Shown in pieces: positions 1-12,525 of a stretch of DNA of 64,000 bases. Within the stretch, counting starts at the first letter, position 1. Each line of letters opens with the position of its first letter. The position numbers and the translations under genes were made by a program. This stretch comes from Sophora flavescens (Eukaryota; Streptophyta; Magnoliopsida; Fabales; Fabaceae): the NCBI GenBank assembly GCA_030762895.1, contig CM061067.1, positions 53,779,667-53,843,666 on the forward strand. The letters are read 5' to 3'. The notes below the pieces were generated by a model, which made no database searches, was not told where the DNA came from, and was given only the letters and a program-made list of their open reading frames with translations.

Positions 1-268
1 AAAGAAGGAAGAAAAGGAATTGGAAATTTTTATTTAAATTGAATTAATTTTTCATAACTCAAAGATGTCATTTTAGAGAGAGCTAAAGAGGACCGTACAG
101 TTGAGGTTAACATATATATTTCATACGCAATGGCATTATATAAGCCAGACATCAGTACGTAATTTTTCCATAGTGGGATCCGTGATTATCTGTAATTTGT
201 GGTATGATAATCGAAATCCAATGAGGCCAGCAATTTACTAGAAAAGACATCCTCAATAAATCAACCTT

Positions 269-295
269 AATATATATATATATATATATATATAT
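269..295. repeat. (AT)n microsatellite
   Basis: Uninterrupted alternating AT/TA run of about 27 bases. Simple sequence, likely length-polymorphic. Confidence 0.9.
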
Positions 296-751
296 GTATT
301 ATTACATCATTTACATGTACATGCGTGTCTTCCAATCCTAGCCTTCTTTTTATTTTTGGTGGAATAAACCCAGCCACTATTATTGAGGTACGTAACTCGT
401 AAATTACTCCCACATCACTCGCATTAAACTTAGCAGTATAATACAATCAAGTTGTTTTATTGGAATTCATGATCAATGTATGACTCTTGTTACCCTTAAT
501 GACACTATCTTTAAAATATATCTAAAAAGAAAAACCATATCATTCCTTATTAGATTTGGTTGAGTTGAGCATTGCTATATCCACCGAAACCGGATACAAC
601 AAGCATGCCCCGATTCTATTGTGTCTGATTTTCGTTGAGAGGAATATAGCATGATGTGAGGTCACCACTAAAGTCAAAATATATAGCAGCAACTACGCTT
701 ATTTCGGGTGGCAGTATATGGTATCTCGGGTGAAAAAGAATTTAATTTGAA

Positions 752-912
752 CAATGCTACCATCAAATTCTTCGTTACACTCCTCTTAACACATCCTCTA
801 TTATTAAGTAGATTTCATGTGGGACCATATGTTTTGGTGGGTCTCACATGAAATCCACCAAATAATAGAGTGTGTTGAAGAGGAGTATGATAAAAAATGT
901 GATGCTAGCATT
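752..912. mobile_element. MITE-like foldback element, about 161 bp
   Basis: The two halves are near-perfect inverted copies. AATGCTA at 752-758 pairs with TAGCATT at 906-912, and the stem continues through CTCCTCTT, CTATTATT and ATTTCATGTG to a short centre near 833. There is no coding capacity. The length, AT-richness and whole-element palindrome fit a miniature inverted-repeat transposable element; the superfamily cannot be assigned because no clear target-site duplication was seen. Confidence 0.7.
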
Positions 913-2274
913 TTTCATTTAATTTTGATAATTTGCACACCTAACAGGTAATATTGGTCTTAATTTATTCCCTTAATAAGTTAAAATTATGCTACACAAT
1001 AAAAATTTTGACAGTTAGAATTTGTCATATTTAAGAATAGTTGTTAGATATTTTAAAGTGGTAAAAGTCACTCCTCTATAAAGAGTTAACAATCTAAATA
1101 AGTTATTTTAGCATTTAGCAACACTTTGGTAAAAAAATAAAGAAGATTCCTATTTAGTAGTATTTTCCAATATTACTTTATCCCACTCCAAAAAGATTTG
1201 AGTAAGAGGTTCTATATGTTCAATTTAACTATCGAGATAAGTACCTTGGCATATAATCTATTCATTTTTTGGACCAGTACTGACCCATGTAGCATGCTCA
1301 ATAGGTGACAGACATAAACATATGTTGCTACATCGATCGAACCTCGATCCAAGAGCAAGTCGAGGCTTGATAGATCAGGATCATTTCAGGCTAGCCGACA
1401 AGACAACGAAAATCATTGTCGGTTATCTTGCAATATTAAAGGGTCGATATAATACAAGCAACACACAATTACTCTGATAAACCATAACGGTTTTGTAACC
1501 ATCCATATTTATGATATTTTTAATCACTTATAATGACTCATTAATGATATTAACAACCACCTCATCTATATATATTAGGCCAAGCCCTCGGGTAGAGATC
1601 ATCTTCTTCAGACACCATAAGTAGTCGAGTAATACCTCGACATTGTTCTTCCCACCACTTAGAACTATGTTTTGTTTTGATTCTCACTTGGGATACGTAG
1701 AAGCAGAATACACATATTCTATCAAGATATATCCACAAAAAACCCTGAGACTCTTCTAGCTCGGATTATTGTTCTTACTCAAACACCATAGGTAAAAGCC
1801 CCAAATTAACGAATGGTTTTTCACTCATCCATCTTTCTAATATGGTGTCCACACATACAGCACCAACTCAAATTACTTAACCCCACATAGGAACATATTT
1901 GTTGGCGTCATTCCCAAGCACTAAACCTAAATTCCATTTGGTGGTCAATGAAATCAAACACCTCCCACTTCCCATAAATTAAACAAACACAAAAGAAAAG
2001 GAAGGAAAATTTATAACAAGAGGACAATATAGCTTATTTTCTAGAGAAAAATGCACATAATATCTCCCTTACTTTTTTTTTCTTTGTTTCTATTATATAA
2101 AAACATATAAGAAGAGGATTCTAGTAATTGCTCGGAATATGGGTGTGCATTTTGGAAAATGGATAAGGGGAATCTCCGAGGTGAAAATTGAAGGGAGAGA
2201 GTTAGTGGCTTGGTAAAGTGCATGTGTCGCGTGAAATTGGGGCTCTCTTTTTAAAAAATCGTTGCTTTTTGGGC

Positions 2275-2284
2275 CTATAAGAAG
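2275..2284 (+). promoter_or_regulatory. Candidate TATA box of the WAT1-like gene
   Basis: CTATAAGAAG lies about 145 bases before the ATG at 2428, followed by a leader containing a GT/GC-alternating tract (about 2358-2390). The position is reasonable for a plant TATA box, but the motif is common by chance. Confidence 0.3.
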
Positions 2285-2427
2285 GCAATTTTGCGTTTAG
2301 AGTGTCACGCACAAACTCACAAGTGTCACAAACCCAAATCTCGTGAGAGAGGTTTTGTTTGTGCGTGTGCGTGTGCGTGTGTGTGTTTTCTGTGTGTCAC
2401 CTTACAGAGACTAACTAGCTAGGAGAA

Positions 2428-4346
2428 ATGGAGGAACAAAATGGTAGTGGCAAGTTGAGCAAGGGGCTTCGTAAGGTGAAGCCTTACCTTGCTATGGTGT
2501 CCCTTCAATTTGGATACTCTGGGATGTATATCATCACAATGGTTTCTTTCAAGCATGGCATGAGCCATTGGATACTCTCAGTGTACCGTCATGTAGTTGC
2601 CGCTCTTATTATGATCCCTTTTGCGCTTGTCCTCGAAAGGTTCTCTTCCTCTATCATTGCTTATATAAATATAATGTTTCAGTTTATTTGCATATCAATA
2701 TAGTGAAAAATTGATGTCTTACACGTTGATCACTAGCACCATCAATCACCATTGTAAAAGTAGTATGCAAATCTCTCTTCTCCTCCACTTCACTACACAA
2801 CTAACACGCTTTGATTCTCCATTTTTACAGAAAGATAAGGCCAAAGATGACTCTCCCCATCTTCTTGAGGATAGTGGCGCTTGGCTTCCTTGAGTAAGGC
2901 TCTTCAAACCCTTTCCCCATGTAAATATATTTGTAGCATCAAATTAAGGTTATAAATTATGATCCCGTTGTAATTGCAATCGTGTCGTGTTTTATAATAT
3001 TGTCGATAATCATGGAAAAATACAGTCGATAGGGTCACAATTCCAATTGTGAACCTAGATTTAAAACTTCATCAAAATCATTTATCGTTCTTTGCTTAAT
3101 CCTTCATGCAGACTGGGCACATTTTTAAATCCCTTCCTCCAACCAATCATTTATCAATTGTTTCTAGTATCAAAATCATGACATCACGGTCTCAATTATG
3201 ATTGTGAACCTAGATTTAAAACTCTTCATCCAACCAAGCATTTATCGTTTCTTTCTGCTTAGTCTCTTTCATGCACGTACTCTGTGTGCACATTTTTTAA
3301 GTAAACATGCTTGCATGGATATAAGTAGCAATGTATATAATATTCATTTCATAGAAATACATCATAAAATCTATATTCTTGCTTGTTGGAAGTTGGAACA
3401 CACCAACTATGTGAATCACTTCTAACCAATGATGTTTTCCTTATTAATTCAGCTGGTAATTGATTATGCTATGTATCTTACTGAAAACGATGTCGTTAAA
3501 GCAATTAAAAAAATATATATTCTTCATAATCCATAATCTCAAACTAAATAGAAATTATATATGAGATTATCTAATAACGACACTTCATATAACTGGGCCA
3601 CCTTTTCTAGTGGACACACCTGATACATTTTTATTTTTTTTTGACTCAACACACCTGATACATGAGAAAGCAAACCCACCACAAAAAAATTAACAAAACG
3701 CAATGTTTCCCATCAAAATTTCATTTCTTACCTACCAATACCATTAATTTCTTTTATTATTTTAATTAAATAATCCAATGGAAAAGCTATCAGGCACTTC
3801 TAGCATATAATAATTATAGTTTTTACGTTTCAAACTCCAGTTTGATGTATGTAAATCTCATCCACAAATAACTCGCACATAATTAAATAAAACTAAAATG
3901 CGTGTGCATAAAACGTGACGCACACCCATTGAACTGGGACGTAGGGATATCACATGAACGAAGAATCTGTCGTCAAGCTAAAGTCGGAACTGTAAACATG
4001 AGAAATTCTTATTCTCATGTGAGCACTAGCGCTTATCACATATAAAATAATTATAATGGTAACGTTTCTTGCACAAAAACTTTTCCCGATAACTAATAAC
4101 CATTTTATTCCAAGAAGGGTTGAAAAGGATACACGATCAATTATTTGCTAGAGGCTAGAGGCTAGAAGAAAGCAAAGTACATCAATGTTCTAAAAAATAT
4201 ACTCCCTTACAGACACCTTAGACATAAAAGTTACCCCACAGAGATCGAGATCACAAAAACATTACAATGGTGACGTGTCTTCCACAAAAACATTACCACA
4301 GAGATCACAAAAAACTAATGCGAAGCGTGGAATTGGAAACTAAAAA

Positions 4347-4385
<39 letters not shown>

Positions 4386-6793
4386 ATAAAAAAATTGTGA
4401 ATTTGTAAAGAATTTTTTCCGGTGTAAATATCATAACTGAAATTATACATAGGTGCACCCTTGTACTTTGGGATATTCCTTTTGTTTTTATTATTGTGCT
4501 TATAATTTGAGTCGTTTGCTTGGGAATTCTATGATATTATGATATCGTCATGAGTACAGAATTAAGGTCAATTATAAAAAATTATTAAATATAATTTCAT
4601 AATAAGTATTTAAAATTTAGTTAAAAGTAAATAACATCCAGCAAAATGGAGTACTTGATAAGTGTTTCCTAAAGAACAAGTACCATAAAATTGCCCCCTT
4701 TGATATAGGCTTTTCTATATAGGTTTTGTTTGTTTCTTGATTAGCCTTTTCTATATAGGTTTTGTTTATTTCTTGCCGCTATAGGCCCCATATGCGCATA
4801 GTTTGAGGTCTAATAATTAATAACTTTGTTGATGATGAAATTGAACAGGCCAGTGCTTGATCAGAATTTGTACAACATGGGGATGAAATTGACTTCAACA
4901 ACGTTTGCATCGGCCACTGTTAATGTCCTGCCGGCCATTACTTTTGTAATGGCACTCATATTCAGGTAAAGCTTCAACCACTTCATCAAAAATAAGATTA
5001 AGGATTTGGAATCTCTTTTTGATTTGGAAGAATAATATATGGTTCGGTTAGAGTGAAAAAAAAAATAGTTTTTTTTTTTGAAATGTAATTAATGGACCCT
5101 ATAATTATATATGGTGGACCTTTGTATAAAAAATATTCTTGTGTCTTTCTCTCTTCAATAAAATTATATTATGTTCTTCCAATAGATCCATTTCCTAAGA
5201 GTAATTGGCAGCTTGTGTGCTTACGCAAAGGCAAAAATTAAAGGCTAGTAGCACTACCGGAAAGAATGATACTATGATAGAATCCAACAATTTGGAAGCC
5301 ACACTGCATGGCATGGGGGCCCTAGTTGACAAATGATATCACAAACTTTGTTTTGTGACATATACACACTCTAGAATATTCGTAATTTCATACTTATTTC
5401 AAATTCTTGATTCAATGTAACGCTATTGCCTATGCAATTGTTGGGCTAATTAGCAACAAATAATTTTTGTTTTCAAGACATGCATTTCTAATCAGATTCC
5501 TCCAATTTTCTGTTTAATTTTATTCTTCATTATTCTAGTGAAACTAATGACGTGGTAATTATTCTACTAACCTGCAGGTTAGAGACAGTGAACTTCAAAA
5601 AATTTCACAGCGTAGCCAAATTAATTGGAACCGTAATAACAGTGTCAGGAGCCATGGTTATGACATTGTACAAAGGTCCTGCCTTTCAGATCATAAAGGG
5701 GGGAGGAGCGATCAACCACCATGGTGCCGCCACCAACACGGAGCCCTCTGACCAGCACCGGGTGCTCGGCACAGTAGAGCTCATAGCAAGTTTATGTGGC
5801 TGGGCTGGCTTCTTCATTTTGCAAGTAAGTATAATAATATAGAGCCAACTATACCTAGTCATGCACATGAACATATATATATGTATATTTTGTTTTATGA
5901 AGTAATTATAAGTCAAAGACCCCAAAATATATATATGTGTATGCTCACTTTAATTAAGTGTTCATGGACTAATAACCTGACTTGTGTTACTACTTTGTTG
6001 AATTAGTCATTCACTTTGAAGAAGTACCCAGCAGAGCTCTCACTCACAGCTTGGATTTGCGTTATGGGTATTATTGAGGGTTCAATCGCTTCTTTTATAT
6101 TTGAACGGGACTTGAGCGTCTGGGCCATAGGGTGGGACTCAAGGCTCCTTGCATGTGTTTATTCTGTAAGCCCCTTTCCATAGTACTTTATATATCTTTT
6201 GTGTTCATTGATTAGCCTTTCAATCGTTTAAATTATACTCATAATTAAAATAATTATATAGTTATTCTCCTAATTAATTAATTATATAGTTAACTAAAAA
6301 TTTTAATAATTAGGGGGTGGTATGTTCTGGAATGGCATACTATGTACAAGGAGTTGTGACAAGGGAACGTGGACCAGTATTTGTGACATCTTTCAGCCCT
6401 CTATGTATGATTATCACCGCTGCATTGGGTTCTCTAGTATTAGCTGAACAAGTTCATCTAGGAAGGTATGTATCAAATCAATAATAGCAAGGCCAAAATG
6501 TATTACTAAGTTGTGTTATTAAATTTTTGTGCTAATTAATTTCTTGTATGTTTTCCAGTATATTTGGTGCTATTCTCATTGTTTCGGGGCTTTACACTGT
6601 GGTATGGGGCAAAAGCAAAGACCGTCCCAACACCACAGATATTGGAAAAGGTGAATTGGGCCAAGAATTGCCAATAAAGGACGGTACAAGATTGGGGTCA
6701 GATATTTTGAACGGCATTGAGATCAATGGCCATGATGATCAGATGTTGAATAAAGGGACTGGGAAGAATGTCCAAGCAGCAGCAAGATCATGA
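2428..6793 (+). CDS. WAT1-related / nodulin MtN21-type EamA transporter, 7 exons
   Basis: Predicted exons are 2428-2639, 2831-2893, 4849-4965, 5578-5824, 6007-6165, 6314-6465 and 6559-6793. All introns have GT-AG ends, and the exons sum to 1185 nt, giving 394 aa. The protein is a multi-pass membrane transporter of the drug/metabolite (EamA) superfamily with two EamA repeats, roughly residues 17-150 and 190-335. They are joined by a hydrophilic, His/Gly-rich linker (about 160-185), with a polar C-terminal tail. Family hallmarks seen are the N-terminal LRKVKPYLAMVSLQFGYSGM, the EPVLDQNLY block at the second repeat element, and ERGPVFVTSFSP in the second domain. Relatives (WAT1, UMAMIT/SIAR1) move auxin or amino acids across the plasma membrane or tonoplast; the substrate here is unknown. 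The ATG is the first in frame with the conserved N-terminus. Intron 2 is long (about 2 kb) and holds repeats. Length and intron positions are typical, and the gene looks intact. Confidence 0.93.
3035..3277. repeat. Imperfect direct duplication in intron 2 of the WAT1-like gene
   Basis: Two diverged copies of about 80 bases begin near 3035 and 3191. Both share TTGTGAACCTAGATTTAAAA, then CATTTATCGTT, then a TTCATGCA block. It is non-coding and looks like an old local tandem duplication. Confidence 0.6.
4348..4384. repeat. (TTA)n microsatellite in intron 2
   Basis: About 12 uninterrupted TTA/ATT triplets within the 2-kb intron of the transporter gene. Likely length-variable. Confidence 0.9.
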
Positions 6794-7507
6794 AATGAAA
6801 GTCCTTAAAATTTTTCATATAATTAGCTAGAAATTAAGAGGTCAAGAAAGATTTTGTGCAGTGAAAATCTTTCCCAACACCCTGCCTCACTGGCTTCCTT
6901 TCATATGTAACTTTTTTTGTTTTCCTTTTTCCGTGTTGATGTGAAAGTATAATGTGAATCAAATAATGCCATAATGCTTTTGTCTCTTATTATCTTTCCA
7001 GTACTTTCATTTTATTTTTGTTTCTTTTTTTTCTTCTCACTTTGAGCTACTTATCTAATGATACGTGCTAAAGCAAAGATTCCACTTAAAAAATAAAACC
7101 AAATATGTACCAGAAGATGAAAAGAACACAGAATGCCTAAGAGGAAAATTTATTGCTCTATATCATTTAACGTGTGTCATCTTACAGCATTAAAAAATGT
7201 TATTATTATAAAAAAAATAGTAATTATCTAGTTAAAATAAGGCATTTAATATCCAAACAAGACATTTTGCATTGATGGACTACTTTACCATCTCCAAATG
7301 CTCCATTCAAACACACCCTTAGCTTTACCCAAAAAAAAAAAAAAGGGTCATCCATTCATATTTATTGAGTTGTCATGACTTAATTTGGATTCTTAGATTT
7401 TCTCTATTTGTATGCCATAATAAATTACACAGTCTTCCCTAGTAATAAATGGGATGTATCTCTCCCAATTTAAATTTATCTTTCACAAGAAGAAATGTTT
7501 GAGGTCA

Positions 7508-7856
7508 TTTAGTTTAGGCAAAATAGTTATTTTGATCTCATACAAATTTATTTAATTTTTCAAACTGGTCTTATATGTTTTTTTTTTCAAATCGGTCTCA
7601 TACGTCTTGAAACGTTTTCAAGTTGGTCCTTTCCGTTAAATTTGACCTAACAGCGTCAGTTTTAGCTGACGTGACTATCACACTAGAGTGACACGTGTCC
7701 CTAAAACTGACGGCGTTAGGTCAAATTTAACGGAAAGGACCAATTTAAAAACGTTTCAAAATGTATGAGACTGATTTGAAGAAAAAAACGTATAGGACCG
7801 ATTTGAAAAATTAAATAAACGCATGGGACGAAACGTATATTTTACCTTTAGTTTAT
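7508..7856. mobile_element. Foldback MITE, about 350 bp, legume-type
   Basis: A long whole-element inverted repeat. The left arm block GGTCCTTTCCGTTAAATTTG (about 7625) is mirrored by CAAATTTAACGGAAAGGACC (about 7722). Outer blocks mirror too: ATTTAATTTTTCAAA on the left against TTTGAAAAATTAAAT on the right. The centre contains CACGTG-like sequence (about 7693). No ORF is present. It is non-autonomous; the superfamily is not determined, and end coordinates are good to about 10 bases. Confidence 0.75.
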
Positions 7857-8942
7857 ATATTCCATTGCCTAACATTCTAAGAATTTATTATTTTTTTGGT
7901 ATAAAATATCCGAGGATTGGAGATTGTGGTTTTTGTGTCAGCAATTCCATTAATGAATCCAACCAGCACTACAACGAAGAGAATCATATTCAGATTACTT
8001 GCAACTCTCCTGTCACAAAGATCCCCCGCTAAACAATAGCCCAGGTCCCTACAGCCAGCAAGACATACTACGAAATAAATCAACAATATTAAACATACAC
8101 TTAAATATACATTACATTATATATATAATTGTATAATTTTTATTATTTAATTGAACTTGCTTTATTTTTTTAATACATTTATATTCTAATTATATCACAT
8201 GTACAAATATGATAGATATGCAAGAGAATCGCAGCCACCATTGTCACCTACCACATTAAGAAGCTTACCACTTACCACTTACCACTCCCTACTTACCTTA
8301 CCCAAACCTGCTGCCACTGCTCCACCACACCACAATCGGCAACACCTCTGCACCTCCATGGTTAGAAACCGCCACATTTTGCTTTCTTTTATACAACCAT
8401 TTATGATGGTTAAAACCATTGTATTATATACCATGGAAATTATGGAATATATATGGATTTCTTAAAGCAAAAAAATACACATTCATACATTCATATATTA
8501 ATGTATCGTTGGATCAATCACTAAAAGTGTTTGAAAAAATATAAAATTAATGCACAGTGTATCATTATGTGAATGTGTGTTTTCTTGAACGCAGGGAATC
8601 AAAATCCTTTTATAACAAAAAAAAAACGGTGGTTGAAGGCTTGAGCTGCCGTAATTTACATCACAAGATTTATTTTAGTGTCTAGTGTCAGGGCAATTCC
8701 ATATGGTGTCCCAAGAATCAAATTCCATGAGATTCCTTGCAATTATATCTTCTGAGTGCTAATAAACAACACGAGCTGAAAAAATATATAGATAAATTCA
8801 TCAGAATCTTGAGGATACCGGCATGTAGTTGGATATAGACTTTACTGGTAGAATAAAATAGATGCTAACAAGCTGAATATTTGTACCCTAAATGGGTGGA
8901 TGATTTGAGTTTTCCTCCTCACTTTTATCAATTTCTTTGATG

Positions 8943-9248
8943 TTACTTTTTTTCTCTGATGTCCCTAGCTAGATACACTTGTATTTGTCGTCCCCAGTTA
9001 GCTAGTTCACACACACCATCACCAATTTTCATGTTTGGGCATTCCTCTAATGGACAAGTTGGCCCACCATACATCATCTCCAACTTCTTCAATTTGATCC
9101 AGTGGAAAAAGTAAGAAAACAATACTTCCAAGTTTTGTGTCTCAGTGGCTGGTAGGGTCCAACCGTCCATATGCTTATCAAATTTGCTACTCCTCTTTCT
9201 CAAAAGATGCTTCCACCATTTAATTATCAAGTTCAACAGCACCTGCAA
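8943..9248 (-). other. Orphan minus-strand ORF, possible terminal exon
   Basis: An open frame of about 100 codons preceded on the minus strand by a good acceptor-like TTGCAG just above 9245. The translation is compositionally protein-like, rich in K/W/L with several Cys (including CPLEECPNMK and IGDGVCELANWG). No upstream exon or known domain was recognised. It may be the last exon of a decayed gene or chance. Confidence 0.25.
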
Positions 9249-9455
9249 TTAGAAACATAAGAGTGATTTATTAAAATTTGAACTTTTCATTATCACAATT
9301 TTAAAGACAGAAGCTCAAGCTATTTAAACTCTAATTTCAGCAGCCATTATTATTCAAATATTTTTGTTAGCCAAAAGTTTATGTTGAAACATTCTTCTCA
9401 TTCCAAAACCAGTTAACCGCCATTGTCAACAATTGGGGGCCTCGCTTTCCTCTGT

Positions 9456-9482
9456 GGGGGGTGGGGGGGGGGGGGGGGGGGG
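9456..9482. repeat. Poly-G tract
   Basis: About 25 G residues interrupted once by T. A potential G-quadruplex former and a likely site of sequencing or assembly length error. Comparable C-runs occur near 27610 and 37540 inside the LTRs of the nested element. Confidence 0.85.
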
Positions 9483-10235
9483 ACGTTTTTATCAAACATT
9501 TTAAAGATATATAATTATATATTCAACAAAGTTAAATTAAATAACAATGCGTGCCCTTGAACTTTTTGAAGTTTTTGTCATTTTCTTGAATTCCACCCCA
9601 CCATTAATAATGCATAATATTCATAAATGGCGATACTTTAATATTAAAGTAGAATTAGCTACATATATATATGAGTAAGGAATGATTAATTAATTTATGG
9701 ATGAATCAATCTTCCCCTGTATATGTTCTTTGGAGGAGTCACTGCCATTACCATAAGATGCATTATTGAACAAATTTAAAACATGCACGCTCCGGACAGA
9801 AACAAATAGGACGCTACCTACTATCTTTCTAAAGACATGAAACCTTTTTGACCAAAATAAAGACCAGCCAACTTTTCTGGAGACAATAATGGCTTTATAA
9901 TTTTATAACGTGAATAAAATCAAAACAATTCCAACATCAACGTGCCTAGTCACGAACATGACTTTTTTGCATGAGCAATCCGATAGTTAATACCTTATAC
10001 GAAACATAACATTATTGAGTGTTCGTGTTGTCATAAAGTTTATGTTTAGTGTAGCACGTATTTATATAGTGGTTGAGAAAGCAATTCTCGAAAGTTAATT
10101 TCACATCACACATTTCTCACAAAATATAATTAAATTTTTATTACACTTAAAAGTTGAATAAGTATATTTTATACTTTTCTTACTTTATTATTAATATTAT
10201 TTCGTTAATGCATAAGCTTTTATACAGTGGAAATA

Positions 10236-10617
10236 TAAGAGAGGTGACTCATATATCTAATGTCTTAAGATTTTGAGTGGATATGTGGTGTCTTGGTCTC
10301 TTGATGCTTGGTGCTCCTAATCATTAGGCAATTGTTACTCTCGGTGCTCCACGGACTCCCCAACAAGTGGTATCAGAATTCAGAGCCATGGTTCCTCCTG
10401 GTGTGGGAGACTCACACTTGAAGAGAAGATTGTTGAAAATTCAAGTGTGAGTGGTTAGTCCTACATTGACTAGAAAAGCTAAATAAAGGCTATATAAGAG
10501 AAGTGACCCATATGGCTAATACCTTAAGATTTTAGATGAAAATGTGGTATCTTTATTTCTTGATGGTGTTGGTCATTAGTCAATTATTACTCTCGGTGCT
10601 CCATTGACTCCCCCACA
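10236..10617 (+). mobile_element. TRIM-like miniature LTR retrotransposon, 5'-truncated
   Basis: Two related copies flank a tiny internal segment. The right LTR, 10431-10617 (187 bp), runs from TGTTGAAAATTC to CTCCCCCACA. The left copy, about 10236-10365, matches only its 3' two-thirds and ends CTCCCCAACA. Immediately after it comes AGTGGTATCAGA, a primer-binding site for initiator tRNA-Met, and before the right LTR there is a purine-rich AAGAGAAGA. The internal region is only about 65 bp and has no coding capacity, which defines a terminal-repeat retrotransposon in miniature. An extra ATTCAGA-like insertion sits within the primer-binding site. Confidence 0.72.
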
Positions 10618-10796
10618 CATTCAAGTGAATATCGACATTTACTCTTTACAGATTGTTTGGTATGTTTGCACGAAAAGAAAAGTATTTGATATGTAAGATA
10701 ATATTATAATATATAATAGTTTGCTAAACCAACTCACTTTTATATTAAACACCAATGGTCCGTAAGTTACCTATGAAGTTGCTAGAATAATATAGT

Positions 10797-11105
10797 CTTA
10801 ATTATATTTTTGGTCCCTCTATTTCAGTGTTTGGACGATTTTGGTTCCTCGATTTTTTTTATGCTCGATTTTAGTCCACATATTTTTAAAATGTGCAATT
10901 TTGATCAATATGTATGTTAACATCCAATAGCTAATGGTGTATCTAACATGACTTATGATATTCTAACATGACTTATGCTTTCTAACAAGTGATGCCATAG
11001 GTTAGTGTTGATTTGGAATGTTAATTATTAGATGATAACTTAACGAATGGATCAAAATTGCACATTTTTAAAATGTGTGGACTAAATCGAGCGGAAAAAA
11101 TTTGT
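10797..11105. mobile_element. Foldback MITE, about 300 bp, asymmetric
   Basis: The left block, about 10862-10906 (GCTCGATTTTAGTCCACAT onward to TTTTGATCAA), is mirrored at 11047-11093 (ATCAAAATTGCACATTTTTA then GTGTGGACTAAATCGAGC). The outer left part (TTTTGGTCCCTCTATTTCAG) has no clear partner on the right, so the right end is probably truncated. Non-coding. Confidence 0.65.
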
Positions 11106-11884
11106 AAACCCTAAACCCTAATATATACCACTTAAAAGTAAACATAAATGTGATGATAGTATCACATTTGAGTAAATACGAAATGTTTGGGTATTTTTTC
11201 AGCACATGATACATATGGTATATATTGGGATGATGCATTGGGATTGCTTTTTTGGATTTGAATGGAGAATTCATAGCGAGCTAAGCTAGAAAACATTTGG
11301 AAATTGTGGCCGTGGGAAATTTTTAGTCCCAAGAAAAGATTTAACTTTTATTCGGAATATTTGGTATGAAGGAGATATTAAGTTTACCATTCCATTTGAG
11401 ACAATGGTGCAGATTTATCATTTGAAGGAACTATTTTCCGTAATATTTGTTTAATTCCTTCTTGATTTAGTTATTTTAGGTCTAGTTATATGATCTCCAC
11501 TCATAAAATATTATAACTGACTTTCTCATAATATCAGGAAGACTCACCTTGGCATATGGCTTGAAGGGCCCTCAGATTGTATCTAACTGTTAGTTGTTGA
11601 TTTTATTAATGTATGAGCTATTATTTCACATAAAAATAATACTCACACTTGCACAAACATACATGAATACTTTTTTTTTACAGAACAAACATGAATACTT
11701 ACATTCAAAATAAGCAATAACTTTTTTAAAGTATAGTTAGATTGTAAAGCAATCAAACACTTTAATTTAATTTTCACGCTGTATAAGAACGACTATATAA
11801 ATAGTTAATAGAAGGTTAGAAATATACGAAGAACTTTTTACTACCAAGAACTTATCCCCACATTGAAAATTTTATATTTTTTTC

Positions 11885-12000
11885 CTTCTTTTAAAAGGGA
11901 TCAATAATGATTCCCCACCTTCCCCCTATAACATGACTCGAGTCCACAACCCATAAGAGCAGGCAAGGCAACTTTTACCAACTGAGTTGCCTTATATTGA
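11885..12000 (-). mobile_element. tRNA-derived SINE remnant
   Basis: Read on the minus strand it starts AAGGCAACTCAGTTGGTAAA, an A-box-like block. About 35 bases later comes GGGTTGTGGACTCGAGTC, which resembles a B-box (GGTTCGANTCC), and then a short purine-rich unrelated tail. This A-box/B-box arrangement is the RNA polymerase III promoter of tRNA-derived SINEs. It does not fold as a tRNA, so it is not called a tRNA gene. Confidence 0.5.
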
Positions 12001-12525
12001 AAAGTGGTTTATTCAATGCACTGAAAATTTAATAGTTACACTTGTCAATAAACTTAGTCTATTTTTATATTTCTTAACAAGTGTCCTTAGGTTACTGATT
12101 TGCAAGAACTATATTGTTTATTCTGAATCCTAATCCTCTTGAACTCACTGTCGTCCTGCTCAGCTATCTGATTAAGTCAAACAAAAGTAAAGGGTGGGGT
12201 TTTGAACAGGAAACCTGTTATTCCAATTTTATTTACAGCCTAAATTTATTGCATTTGGGTTCATCTTTTCTTCTTTCAACACCACACCCAAGCCGCACCA
12301 CCCCCTCTGGACAACCACCTGATTTTATAAGTTGTTCTATTGTCAAAACCAAACATAATAGCAATGAACCAACACTTGCACAGCCGTTCTTGATAAAAGA
12401 TGTTGGTAGAGCTATAGATCTAGTGTTGAGGTTTTTGGCAAAGAGCTGTGCGGCATGCTGGAAATGGCCCTGGCATTTGGGCGGAACACTATGTTGTGGC
12501 AGAGGAGGGACGGTAGTCTTCACTG

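Larger units (their letters stand above)
1..2427. other. Intergenic region upstream of the WAT1-like gene
   Basis: No convincing coding exon is visible. The stretch is AT-rich and holds an (AT)n tract at 269-295 and an inverted-repeat MITE at 752-912. Sequence at about 1310-1740 has a TATA-like CTATATATAT followed by a GC-richer leader, which resembles a decayed LTR, but no paired copy or clean ends were found, so that is only a suspicion. The last 150 bases include the likely core promoter and 5' leader of the gene starting at 2428. Confidence 0.6.
6794..12232. other. Intergenic region between the WAT1-like gene and a truncated copia element
   Basis: The first 200 bases are the probable 3' UTR of the transporter gene. 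The rest carries elements listed separately: MITEs at 7508-7856 and 10797-11105, a poly-G run at 9456-9482, a TRIM at 10236-10617 and a SINE at 11885-12000. Apart from an unexplained minus-strand ORF at 8943-9248, I see no gene. Confidence 0.6.
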
